64,000 nucleotides of DNA, taken from NCBI RefSeq assembly GCF_037975245.1, contig NC_092574.1, forward strand, positions 20,834,713 through 20,898,712, read 5' to 3'. Made by a program: the position numbers and the translations under genes. This DNA comes from Apostichopus japonicus (Eukaryota > Echinodermata > Holothuroidea > Aspidochirotida > Stichopodidae). Below are positions 13,064 through 24,866 of this stretch, piece after piece. Each line of letters begins with the position of its first letter. The stretch's first letter is position 1. Below the pieces are notes generated by a model. The model saw nothing but the letters and a program-made list of their open reading frames with translations, was not told the origin of the DNA and searched no databases.

Positions 13064-15231
13064 AACATTGTTTAAAGTAAGATTCAACTTTCCTATTGCA
13101 TATACAATACCCTATAATTGCACCACAACTCTCTTCTTGTATGTAACAATGATGGATATTTCACATATTTAGCTCCTACCTATACAGTGTGATATACATG
13201 TTCACGATTTCGGTTTCAAACTCTTCAATCCGTGTAGATTTTCGTCTCTCTCAAGCCATTCGGCACAAAACATTGAATCTTCTAACGTTATAGAGGCCGA
13301 CCATTAGGTTACATGCATAATGGAATACGACCAACTGTCACAAGCAGACGATAAAATAAGGTGAACATTCGATTAGCAATTCTAAGCGAAACTGGAAGAA
13401 AAGTCAACTAAACTAAATTGGCTGACTGTATCAAAGTGACCACGTGTCAGACTCACTGGGAATCACCAATCTTTGGACTGATGCGATGGTTCAGTGGGTT
13501 AAAACGTATTTAAAGATTGCCCTAAAAGTAAACGTCGGTAACGCAGAGTATTAACACATCCGGCATATTCGTAAATGTCTAGGAAAAATGATAATCAACA
13601 AAAATGGTGGCCGGGAGCGACAACGTTTTAACATTTCATATCATCTGAAAACACTACAACTTCCATAGCAGATGTTTTTTATTTCCTCCTATATTTCTAG
13701 AAAATCATCACTTTTTAATTTTAGACAACATCGGTGAATATTTATTCTTAATCTACGATTCTTGTGAATAATTTGAAAAAAAATGGAACGAAATAGGTAC
13801 AACATGTGTTCTTATTTAATCACCTCAAATTGTAACATTTGGTAGAAACCTTCGCTTTAAATATCCCAAAGCTTTGCACATACATCACAGCATCATGTGA
13901 TTTACTTACAAGGACACAATTTGAATAATTATAAACTAACGTAACATGATTGAAGACATAGAGTATATGCATTATAAGGGTATTTTGACAATGACGCGGT
14001 ATATCTTTTACATCTGCCATTTTCATTTAATGTCACTTAAATCTGATAAATGGGTTGTCATTAAGTATGCTTATCAGATCAATTTTGATAATGCATGAAA
14101 AATAACAGGCCTGTGATTAGAAAATAAAGGACGAAAGCAGAAGAAGAACAATATAGATGGAACAGACTAATTAACACTTTTCGTGCTTGCACAATGTTTT
14201 TTTTCCGCAGTAGATATCGTAAGTACTAAATTTCTGAACAGTAGAGAGAGAAAGACGAGAGAGACGAGAAAGTGTAATAAAATCTGGGGAGGGTGGGGGA
14301 GAGGGTGGGGAGTTCTAGGCTATTTATCCATGCTGTGACAATTGTAATGGAAACCGATATTATTACAATTCTGTCAGTCTGATAAAAACAGAGAGAAGAA
14401 AAGGAACAAGAGCTAGGTAACACGAACTTTGTAAAGCAATGCACACAGCGTTTTATACGGTGTTAAAGTTTAGCACTATCACTATATAGAAAATCTAAGC
14501 TTCTCTTTACCCTGATCCCACAAGCAGTTGCGTGTCATCGGCCTAAAGAAACAACTGTTTTACATTTTATGATCTTATCTCGACAGAATTGTATAATTTG
14601 GCGTTATTATCTCAGGCGTGTGGAGAGGGAACGCTGTGACTGAGCGAGGATGAATGAATATGTATGAGTTTCTGAGTAGGTATAACTCTCCCTAATCCGC
14701 CCTCGCTATCGTTGAAAATCGCTGAATATGTTCAAGGTTTACAAGACGAAGACGAAATGAATGTGGAATGAAGGAAGGAAAATTCAACCGCACGATTCCT
14801 ATCATAAAGATCCTTTTCATAATGTAGATTATTAGTCACGCACCGATAGAGAAGCGTAATGCAATGCAATGATTTGGCGTAATGTAGGAACCTTTTATCA
14901 GAAAAAAATATACTACGGTGTTTTTAGTACCTTCCATCGCCGCGGAGTAAATATCTCAATTTATTAAAGTAGTGTTTCTCTACCATTTGCACCCCACCCC
15001 TTAAAAAAAGAGGAAAAACCACCACCACCAACAAAAAACAGCAACAAACATCAGCAAACAACAACAAACAACCTTGTACTACAGTAGCTACCTGTGATGG
15101 ACGCATTGCGCGTCACGTGTGAGCTTCAGGGAATTCTACTCGTTCAAGGAAGGTGTCGTTTATGTGTTAGCTTTGCACTGCATGGTATCCGGGCACGCAC
15201 ACCAGGGAGTGCGTGAAGAAACGATGATTAA
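13064..15231. other. No gene seen
   Basis: Ordinary intergenic sequence. A CAA/CCA-rich run lies at about 15016-15072 and a G-rich run near 14284-14310. No domain is recognised in the short open frames. Confidence 0.4.
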
Positions 15232-15397
15232 GGGGTTAATCAACGGTCTAGCGTGCGTTACTCACAGGATTAATGCACGATCGAGGGATAATGCAAGCGA
15301 TGCACGAGGGCGGAGCCCGAGTGCATCCAGCGATAGCATTAACACCCGGAGTGCATTAATCATGTGAGTAACGCACGCTAGACCGTTGATTAACCCC
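15232..15397. mobile_element. 166-bp hairpin (foldback/MITE-like) element
   Basis: The 47-bp arms 15232-15278 and 15351-15397 are reverse complements with a single mismatch, starting GGGGTTAATCAACGGTC. Inside is a second palindrome, GATGCAC..GGGC / GCCC..GTGCATC (15299-15327), plus TAATGC/GCATTA between the two. Almost the entire element can fold on itself. It is GC-richer than its surroundings. No clear target duplication flanks it. Confidence 0.8.
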
Positions 15398-15500
15398 GTT
15401 CATTCATACACTACCATTTGTGTGGGGGAAAAATCATAAAACAAAACATTTTTGGTTACATATAACCAAAGATTTATTAAAGTAATGCCCCGTAATTTTA

Positions 15501-15531
15501 CCGTGCGTTACTCACAGGATTAACCACGGTC
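15501..15531. repeat. Solo copy of the hairpin-element motif
   Basis: CGTGCGTTACTCACAGGATT repeats the inner part of the hairpin arm at 15232, bounded here by CCGTG and CACGG. It probably derives from the same family. Confidence 0.6.
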
Positions 15532-16280
15532 AGCTGACCTGAATGGACCAATAGGATTTAGGAATCTTTACTAAGTATGAATGGACATCTATATAACCAG
15601 GTTTATACAGGTATACAATGCAGCTATATGTCTCGGATTTATGCCTAATTTTTGAAGACGCCTCTTTATCAGATAATTATTTTCGACTGCGGATCCAAAA
15701 CACAATTTTCCTTAAAGAGGGATTTGTCGTCACTCATTTCTATAACAAACAACTCACAATCAATGACGGATTAAATGTTTTGTTTTAAAAACACACAAAC
15801 AAACGCCGCTTCCACACGCAAACGCATAGACAATTATAGCTCGATAAAACGTTCCAGGGGGCTAATTGTCATTTAAATCGTCTCATTTGTTATTTCCTTA
15901 TAATTGTCTTTTTTTTAATAATCTTCTCACTAGGTGGGAGATATTCTTTTCAAAATATTTCAATGGAATTTAAGGCTAGTTATACATGGCATGCATTATT
16001 ACACGGAGCGAAAATTTTCAGTTGTATGCAGTTGTTGCCAAATCAGATATACAGTTCTTGTCAAGTCACCATTTGCCGGAAGCAATTTATCATACTTGAT
16101 ATTCAAATCAATGATTGGTGTTTTTATAATACTGGCTTGAAAGAGTTATGAAAATGATTAATTCGCTGATTATTTTGTGGCTAAGTTGTTATGGAGAAAC
16201 TTCCTAAACTATAACATGTAAAGAACGACACAAACGAGAAAAGAAACGCAAGGGAACAATTGATGTGATCTTATAAGTAT

Positions 16281-16345
16281 AATAATAATAATTTATTCTT
16301 CTATAGCGCTTTACATCAAAAGAATGATCTCAAAGCAGCTTCACA
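16281..16345 (+). repeat. Short dispersed repeat with AGCGCTTTACA motif
   Basis: AATAATAATAATTTATTC followed by TATAGCGCTTTACATC is a pattern I associate with SINE-type repeats in marine deuterostomes. Only one copy was seen in this window, so support is limited. Confidence 0.35.
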
Positions 16346-16442
16346 GAAACGCATAAAATAATACAACTTAAACAAAATGTTACAACTTAAAAATATAACA
16401 GTCTAAAAATATTGCATATTGCATTGATTATAATATAAATAG

Positions 16443-16496
<54 letters not shown>

Positions 16497-16535
16497 CATA
16501 CATACATATATATATATATATTTATATATAAACTT
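16443..16535. repeat. (CT)n(TA)n microsatellite
   Basis: About 30 bases of CT repeat run into TA repeat with TACA interruptions. Confidence 0.9.
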
Positions 16536-18327
16536 ACATAGATATATAGTGGTGGACAGTCATTGGACTGAGAGATATGAGCGATATATATATATATCGT
16601 TTTAGTCCACTTCTTATTCTCGATTTAACTTGGCAGGAAACGTAGAATTAACGTCTCGTATTCCATTTCCTTCAAAGTACTCTGGCAAGCCTGGGAGTAA
16701 TTCCCACCTGAACAGATGCTAATCGCTCTCTAAAACTGTTTCCATCTCTGCAGCAATTATACGACAATGGTACTCTTGCAAGTAAACAAAGTAGTACTCA
16801 GAATTACCCCGTAGCTATGCACTTTAATTGAAACTTGAGCAATGTTAATTCCCGTTGGTGTCACTTGGATAGTTTTCGACGCAGATTCTGTATCTACGCA
16901 GTCTACAAGAACAGCAATAGTTTAAATTTACACACAGGACATTTTCTTCGAAACGATATTTGTTTTTATCGTTAATCTGCAACATCGTTAAGCCTTCATT
17001 AACATAATGTTTTTTTGAGGCATTTTAGTTGCCACCTGACCGTAGAGAAAAACAAAAACAAATTGTAGTTGATACGTAAAGGCTATTCTTCTGAAATAAA
17101 GATTTTATTCTTACATAAAATATTTGATTCTTGCAAAACATCTTCATTTTTCTCCCCTTTTATTGGCAATTTCCTTTTTATGTAAGCTCCGCCTACTGTT
17201 TTATAAAAACACTCGACTCTTTAAATATCCTTACCTATCGATAAGTGTTAAATTACAAAATATGTTTTTAATAATTTCGTATGTTGGTCTTCATAACGGA
17301 GTGTGAGAAATTGACATTCAAAATGATAACTGGAATTTTGGAGGCCGGAAATTAACAGGTTTGTTCCAAGAGATTTAAAGTAACTTAGTAAACTAAATTG
17401 ATACATACCATATATTATTACATGGCAAATGAACGTGAAAATGAAATTCAAGCCGTTTTGTAAGTATATTGGAAACAAATTGACTACCTCGACAAAATGT
17501 ATAAACCAGGATTGTACAACTGCTTTGGAATTTCCGATCTCGCACGATATACACATGGGCTTGAATTGTTCATCTTACTTAATTACATAGCTTATCTTGA
17601 TGGGGGAGAACTCTTAACTCTTTTATTTTCTTTTATTTAAGTTTTCTAACGTTGTCATTCGTACAAGCCAAAACAGAGAAAAACGTCTCACAGAGTTAAT
17701 TTTGTTTTTACGGCCAACAAAATCTTCATCGTACGAATGTGTGAACTAATCTCAGAGAACTATATTTTCAAGTACCTTTAGGCTGTCTTTTTTTATTAAG
17801 TGTAAAATTGTGTCAAATTCCACTTTATGGACCTTGAAGAGATCTCTTTGTTTATTTACTGTTTATTTTTCTTTGCCGAAAACATCTCTTTTAAAAGTAA
17901 AAAATACACAATAAACTGAAGGCTTAAAACATACTGATGAATTGCCTGAAGTCGCATGATAAAAACAAATTGATGTTTCACACCGTTAATATAGACTGAA
18001 GTGGTAATAACAAGATCAAGTTAGCATACTAATCTGCAGTGTCCACCGGTTTCTAACATCTCGAATTCTCAGCAGGGTAATTAAAAATTAAAATCGCTTC
18101 GGAATTGATAACCTTATCTTGTAGAAGTATTTTGTGTATCATCAATTTCTGCAAAAGTTATTTTTTTCCTGATATAAAAATTGTCTGTCAACTGTTGATA
18201 ATGAAAGTTGATCGATTTATCTCCCATCACGAAATAGTTTGGTCTTTAAACCTTTTGCAAAAGTGGTAATATCAATCATACCATATCCCCATTATATATT
18301 TTTTATTACTCATCATCTGTTGAACGC
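16536..18327. other. No gene seen
   Basis: AT-rich sequence without a recognisable open frame, RNA gene or repeat family. Confidence 0.4.
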
Positions 18328-18618
18328 TTAAAGGAAAAACAAACTCTTGGTTTTTGCAGTGTACATGCGGTAGGGGATAATTTTCTAATTCCATTTGTGA
18401 AATAAATAAGCAAAATAATGTTTTCCTGAATTTTACGCGAATTTCCCAATTTTTTTTTTTAACCCTTTTGAACCACGGCCATTTTGTTATTTTGAGAATT
18501 GAGGGCGCTTCAGAAGTGACGTAGGCGAGCCACTTCGTAACTTCAAAACAATGAAGCTTTGCATACGAGTTATAGTCTATTCACATTATGTTTCGTTTAG
18601 CTTATTTCGCCAGTTAAA

Positions 18619-18798
18619 ATGCCTGAATGCCAAGCCTTTGTTTGTGTTAACCGAAGAGGAGAAGAGGGAGGAGGAAAAGGAAGAAGATATTTCGTTATTC
18701 CAGATGAAATAAAATATCCGGAAAAGAGGGAACTTTCACTGAGGTGGCTGAACAATATCTCCTTCTCACTTTCCAATGGCGAACAGAGCGCACACTGA
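18619..18798 (+). pseudogene. THAP domain, N-terminal part only
   Basis: A 59-codon frame starts MPECQAFVCVNRR, the M-P-x-C-x4-C-x-N-R start of THAP zinc fingers (sequence-specific DNA-binding domains). It continues with RRYFVIPDEI (usually F..FP), then KRELSLRWLNNI (usually R..W). The second half of the finger (C-x2-H and the AVPTxF box) is missing. After codon ATC at 18757-18759 the reading enters sequence that makes better sense on the other strand, then stops at 18796-18798. No splice donor is visible at the end of the THAP-like part. In a transposase it would contact the terminal repeats. Confidence 0.65.
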
Positions 18799-19010
18799 CA
18801 CCATTCTTCGCAGTGGCTCGCGGAACTGGTACTCGTATCAGCAACGGAATTCGAGCCAACATCACCAACAGTCGCGGACTGTGATTCTTTGCACAACTCC
18901 TCTTCTCGATGTCTCAGTTCTTCCTCTGAATATTCTGGTTCGAAAAGATACGATTCCAATCCAAGGCTTCCATTTTCTTTTTTCAAGATATTTGCTCGAC
19001 AGTAAATGAT
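18770..19010 (-). pseudogene. P2X7-type zinc-binding domain, first coding part
   Basis: The minus frame opens at 19010 with no ATG upstream and contains GLESYLFEPEYSEEEL, an acidic linker, then CEEWCQCALCSPLE. YxFEP-acidic-WCxCxxC-P is the start of the P2X7-type cytosolic zinc-binding domain found in many invertebrate proteins, some transposon-linked. The exon probably ends at AAA|GTGAG (donor at 18769-18765), before the later cysteines of the domain. An acceptor-like GTCGAG is near 19000, so the start codon may lie in a lost upstream exon. The rest of the domain was not found in the window. The function of this family is not established here. Confidence 0.5.
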
Positions 19011-19496
19011 TTAACTTTTGGAGTGCAATGATGGATGTAAGTAACGCTATCGCTAGGACTGAGTATGCAGTGAAAGCAATCTAAACACAGTAAATTCAAA
19101 TCATTGAAAAGATCCCAAAATTTTATATTTCCACTGATACTCGTTACAATAATAAATTTTACGCACTTTTTAAGCATTTTTTACAGATCAATATTGACAA
19201 AAGATATTTTTGGATCGAGTTTTTATTCATTACTACTGTTGAAAGTATAATTCTAATTATTTTAGGGATTGGCAACTACTTTTTCTTGAAATACGCCAAG
19301 TGGCTCGCATTCGTCACGGTAAATCCGGGAACTGGCTCAATTCAAACAAAATGGCGCGACACACGAACTACATTCAAATCGTTTTTTCATCTAAAAGAAG
19401 GAATTTTTATGCTTTTTTATTGCTTTTACTGGAAAGACCATCTGTCAAAACGTGAGATAGGATGAAAACAAAAGCTAGGGTTTATTTCTCCTTTAA

Positions 19497-20583
19497 TTTA
19501 TCCAGTATATCGTCCTACATAAATCACAGAATAGCATCAATGTTCTTGGAGCAAATAGCTTGGGGTGTCGATAAAACCAACCATCAATAGATACATTAGC
19601 TGAGATATTGCCAAACTCTAAGGATGACATGTACAAGTCAGGAATTCTACTCATTCATCACAAGAAATCGTAAGAAAAGCAGAGACCTTCTCAACTCTCT
19701 ATCCTCAGTTTCAGCTGATTAGAGATATTGGAAGATGGAAAGTTATTGGAGAATAGACTGGTTTTCTCTCAAACGTTTATTTCGATGGCGAAATATCATT
19801 GCATATACTTCTTCATCCAGCAAGTTCATATATGTTGTTAAAAGGAACATTTCTGGATGCCTTGTGATGTTTCATCATTGCAACTTCAATGATTGAAATT
19901 GTTGAGGGCCCTTCAACTCGGCAATAATGGAGTATGGACCAACTCGTGGCACTCCAGAAATCCATTCGTGAAATTTATAAACAATTTTTAATTTTTAAAA
20001 GTTATAAAGATAAGTCTAATATTCGTGATATTGTATTTAGATGGCGATTTGAATTTCTCTGTATTTAATTTATATAATTTGGATGAAATAACTGCCAACC
20101 ATCATAACCTACATCAGGGACCTGCGCAAACATCTTGACCTTGTTGACAAAATGGCGTAGACTCCGATTTAGACCATTCTTTGTGTATTAAATTTTTTCT
20201 GCTTCGTCATTTATAAATCATTCATTGAATGACGTTGCATTCCTACCCGTGGTACATATTAATCATAATAGTGTTATTTTATCTATTCTCCTACCCCTGA
20301 AAGATCGTGATCGTGAAACATTGAAATTTCTGGATGCTAACGTATTCCACAAATTTGTCACATACCGGTATATCTTCGTCAGAATTGCTGTACTACATGC
20401 AGTTCCAATACAAAACTTTACTCATCGTCAAAGTTCAGGTAAAAGATCTTTAACTTCGTATAGATTCGTGGAATTAACCGGCCATCTTTCTGCAAGAAAC
20501 CTTAAAATGATGTCAATTTTGTACAACTGCGAATAACTTGATGGTCACATCTTCATTTCTCCTACAGATATACTTTTTAAGAA
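19497..20583. other. No gene recognised
   Basis: A 103-codon plus-strand frame (20225-20536) has no recognisable domain. No repeat copy within the window matches this stretch. Confidence 0.35.
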
Positions 20584-20775
20584 AAAGTCGCCCAGGAAAA
20601 AACCTGGGCACGAAAACCAAACTACCGAACGACTGATCCGCTCTCAACCCCAGTCCCCTTGCATCGGGATTGTGACTGTGTGATCAACGTCGGGTGTGCA
20701 TCACCATTCCCCTCGAAAGAGAGCAGATACCATACACATGATCTTAGCCAAAAGGCCGAGAAGGCTTGGTTAATA
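20584..20775 (-). ncRNA. U2 snRNA-like 5' end joined to non-U2 sequence (probable retroposon/pseudogene)
   Basis: On the minus strand, from about 20763, the sequence reads TTCTCGG then CCTTTTGGCTAAGATCATGT, matching the highly conserved 5' stem-loop of U2 snRNA. The next part, GTGTATGGTATCTGCTC, resembles the U2 branch-site-pairing region GTGTAGTATCTGTTC, but two extra bases disrupt GUAGUA. Everything 3' of that is unlike U2: there is no recognisable Sm site or later U2 stem. It ends with a perfect GCCCAGG/CCTGGGC stem around six T (20590-20609). It cannot be a working U2 gene. It could be a U2-headed SINE or part of a LINE 5' UTR. Confidence 0.55.
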
Positions 20776-20789
20776 TCTACTGTGGAGAA

Positions 20790-23675
20790 GTATCTCATAC
20801 TATGGAATTGTTTCCTCGCGCTGTAATTTAAAGACCGTTTTGTTCTTCATTTCAGGAAACATTGACAAAGTTGATTAAACTCTTCGATGGAGCTTACATT
20901 TTCCATGACCCTTTTCAATTTTGGCATCAGTTCATTTACTCCTATTTCCTTAAAAACATTTTTGGGATCTCTCGACAGTCTTCAATCACTTCTGAAGAAT
21001 GCCCGAAGATTCTGCCCTTTGATAACAAAAGAATCGTTCTTGAATGTTATTTGACTCCCAATGTTGATGGTTTGTATACTCCTTTATCGTCTGCTCATTT
21101 CTTTACTATATACGTCGCTTAAATACGGTCAATGCACTACGGCATGTCTTTAGCTTTGAGATTGTTAGCTATACCTTTTCCGAAAATCACGTTTCCAATT
21201 CTCTTTTAGTGATTTCTCAAAAGGGCATTTCAAGGATTGGATTTCAACGGTGGTTTGTTCTCCGTAATTAATTATAACCTCTCCCGAGGTATCCTCATCT
21301 ATATTGTTGTCATGCATATGCATTAGACTGTTCCATGTGTCTTAGGTTGTTGTAACTGAGAAAGTGTGTCCTGATCCTTGGGTCGAATGTTTCTCCTTTT
21401 GTATGTCTCATATATGTTAAACTGACCCAGAAAGTGGGATGATGGTAAACAGCTTCTGGAAAGATGAAATTGAAGCTTCGCAATACAGCAAGTCAATTTT
21501 GACTGAACCATGTTATCGAGAGTTTACAGTTGTAGATGAGACTTATTTTAATAATGTCTTTTTAAACAGTTCAAAAATTCTGGTCGTCAGCTCTGAGTAA
21601 TTTTGTCTTACCTAATTGTAGACTTCATATCTAATTATGTTTCACGTTGGTAAATACACACTAACAGACTATCTTTTCAAACTTTCATTCATGCAGTGTA
21701 GTACTGCACTATTATGACGCTTTGCTATCTTTGAACGTTACTTTACCTTCACTGTGATATGCAATGCAATGTTATGTTGCTGGAAAAGACCAACATGATC
21801 GCCATTATTAAGTCTATACGAGTTTCCATCGTTATGTCACCGCGGCTCCTTTTACATGCATGGTGCAGGAAACAACAAAAGATAAAATGGTATCATACAG
21901 TATAATTTCAGAACTACTATCATGGTCAAGGTATTGAAGACTCGCCTCAAACCGCGTGCCGCCCTCTCAAAAAAAGTTAACTTTCCGTTGCTTGCAAGTG
22001 ATGTTTTGTTCGTGTCGCTACAAAATGCAGATAGTAACGTGATACCTTGGTATCTTAAGCTGGACCTGAGATGTCTATCGCTGTATCGTTTGTACACTGT
22101 GCTGTGGGTATTGACCGTAGCTGTATGTACTGACTGTACACTAGTGTCTAATTACCGACAGTAGCAAGCTGTGTGTGTCTTTTCCGGGATCGATGGTGGT
22201 GTCTAACACTTCTGTTACACTTCATTCGAAACTAGGTCAGATTACCGGCATAAGACGTTTCTTTGTGCGCGAGTCTTCACTCCCTTTAATAAACCATAAA
22301 AAAAACTTTCAATTTAAAATCATTCCTTATTATTTTATGAACTTTGTAAATTTGCGGGGTGAGTACAAAAACGAATCGTATCGAACGAGGACATCGAACA
22401 AGGCATTCTATTACAGCTTCCATCAGTCATTTTAACGGCCATTTGCACGACAGGAAAAACAACTAAAATGATTAATTAACAATTAGGGATCTTCCCTATT
22501 ATTTTGTCTCCTTGTTACGGTCATCTTTCACGTCCACAAAATCCGACATAAATCTTGTCGATTTAAGTAGGCCTATATATATAGGTCGTTTATATTACCA
22601 GCGATGACCGAGATATAACAGTTTGGACGTCTGCTTTTTTTCTTTCTTTTTTTATGTTAGTAAACAAGACCTTCTACCACTTTACTGTGATACCTTCTGG
22701 CTAAGGTTTCCCAGGGAATTAGGTTAGTCAGATCTGACGTCTTTCGAATCGTACTGGCGTCAAGTCCTCCAAATGGCATTTAAATACTAAATAAAAAAGC
22801 ATTAGAGGGACATTTTAGAAGGAACGATTGTTTGTTCTAGAAACGGAGAGAGAGCGGGAAAAAATCGTCGAGATGAATATCTTTACAGCTTTCATTATTG
22901 TAAACAAGCAGATATAGAGAAGATAATATATATATACTTGATAGAACAAAACTGGCACAAAAAATTGGATTTGTAGATTGCTTGAAAATAAATTGCTTGC
23001 AATTTATCAGAGAAGACAACTACTTATAAGATAAAACGTCTGATTCCTTGTTAACGCAAGGTTTTTCTCTTCTTTTGTTTTGCTGCTATGGCTAAGTTCA
23101 GGGGGGAAGTTAAATTTTTGTGTTTGCAATAATGGAAAAGGAACATATTTTAAAAATCCTGCTGCAATATGCATTCGACTCGAAGATAACAGGGTGTGAC
23201 GTAACAGTTACACAGTGACATGAAACTATGTCGTAATCGCTTTATTTTTCGTTGTCATGTCTTGAGCTGTATTGAGTATATATTCTAACCTATACAGATG
23301 TGAACTTATGACGTTACAGTATGTGTTATTGTGCGTTTAATGTCATAGCTGTTTACTTCATACTAAAACTTTGGTGACGATATTATAGCTTAAACTGTTG
23401 TAGTCTCAAAAATAGCATGAAGGAATCGAATGTAAAATTCAGCTGAAAAGATTCATAGAATTATATTCCTCCTTCATAGATTAGAAATAAATGAACTCCT
23501 GGATTATGTTATTACTTTAAATAGTTAGCAAAGAACGTCTTGTGAGTACGACTATATATAGTAACGATCGATACCGCTAATGTACGTCCCTGGTCGACAG
23601 TCGCAAACATGAGATGAACTTAAGAGTGAAGTAATTGGTAGCATGATAAGGACAGACACGTTTCATGAAGAACAT
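20790..23675. other. No gene recognised
   Basis: Several open frames of 80-90 codons (20862-21122, 21922-22164, 22175-22435) have no domain, plausible exon borders or repeat support. Confidence 0.35.
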
Positions 23676-23766
23676 TTTGAAGGATTTGAAAGATATGAAG
23701 GATTTGAAGGATTTGAAGAATGTGAAGAAGAAGAATTTGAAGAAGAAGAAGAATTTGAAGAAGAAA
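23676..23766. repeat. GAA/GGATTTGAA-type simple repeat
   Basis: Degenerate tandem units of GGATTTGAA pass into GAAGAAGAATTTGAAGAAG. Confidence 0.85.
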
Positions 23767-24470
23767 TTTTATCGTATAAATTAAGACATGAACTTTTGTA
23801 TTAATAATCATTTACAATTTGGGTATCAGTGTATATTCAACATTTGCGCTAGGAAAGTGTCTGACACTTTTGTATAAATGAATGTCTTGCGTAAAGACTG
23901 TAAGCGTATATGTTCTCGGACATAAGGAGTGGCAGCTGGTAAGGATTATGTATAGCTGTATGATGTAAGAAGTTATAGTTTATACTGACAATGATATCAG
24001 TTTATGCTGTCGTAATTCATCAAATCAGTCATAAGAATTATTTCCAGTGTTTTTCCTCTTAAGCAGCTTGTTGGCAAAAAACTTCGTTACCATGCAGATT
24101 TCGATAGACTTTCTATTCTCATGTATGACAGCGTTTTGGAAAATTTCATTTTTACTTTCAGGTTTTTATCGGTATGAAATATGTCTCTGGATAGAAGCTG
24201 TTTTATGTAGGTCTATGCTGTGAATATATCAACAAATTTTACTGAGGTATGACTTAGAATACTTCAATTGGTGTTACCGTACAGCGGACGTTCCAAGGCT
24301 CATCTCATTAGATTATTAGAATGGTATGACTGCAGCCTTAAACATTAATTGAAAATGGATAGAATTGATGAATTTGGATGTATCTAGACATCTAGACATG
24401 AATGCTTTTTAAATACTAGCCAATATGTGTATACATTGATGAATTTGTGAAGTATACGATCCCTACAGAA

Positions 24471-24866
24471 CAGTGGCGTGCACAGGATTTGAAAGTCGGG
24501 CCTGGTGGTGAGGGGGGGTCGTCAAATTTCACCCCACCCTCGAGTGATTTAGGTAGGAGCCTGAACCTACAAGAACAGGCCATAGGAGAACCAAGGATCA
24601 AGATGGCGGTATTACCTAAGGGTCATTAAAAATGACTCCCATATGTTTTAATTGATAAATTAGGTCTAGATAATTATGCCCTAACGCAATGTGCTAATAA
24701 ATACTTTTTGTGAGCGAAAAATAAATGGGTAGGAAGTGGTACACCCGCAGTAGTTATCTAATTCTTCCAAAGTTGCATACAAACTACCCCCAGATCAGAC
24801 CATTCCCCCACGACTAAGGATGGGATTTGGAAGGGTAATGCCCCTCCTCTTGCGCACGCCCCTACT
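24471..24866. mobile_element. Short TIR element related in ends to the nested element at 3368
   Basis: The left end is CAGTGGCGTGCACAGGATTTG without its last base (24471-24490), followed by a G tract. The reverse complement of the right end is TAGGGGCGTGCGCAAGAGG. The ends agree at most positions and resemble CAGGGGCGTATCCAGGA of 3368-4705. No clean target duplication was found, so the copy is old or the ends are slightly misplaced. Confidence 0.5.

Larger units (their letters stand above)
18328..19496. mobile_element. TTAA-flanked Kolobok-like element, internally deleted
   Basis: TTAA at 18328-18331 is followed by AGGAAAAACAAACTC. The reverse complement from TTAA at 19493-19496 reads AGGAGAAATAAACCC. 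Similarity between the two ends continues in blocks for about 200 bases, with GCCATTTTGTT and GTGACG..GCGAGCCACTT shared (about 18478-18555 and 19272-19355), so the inverted repeats are long and imperfect. The interior holds a THAP exon on plus and a P2X7-like exon on minus, pointing at each other. THAP-bearing transposases are established for P elements and Kolobok, and TTAA target duplications for Kolobok and piggyBac; the combination favours Kolobok. No complete transposase is present. Confidence 0.7.

Noticed and set aside
15119-15367. An 82-codon frame on plus
   Set aside because: It lies over the hairpin element; its residues follow from the palindrome.
20700-20770. Functional U2 snRNA gene
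   Set aside because: The branch-pairing motif is disrupted and no Sm site or later U2 stems follow.
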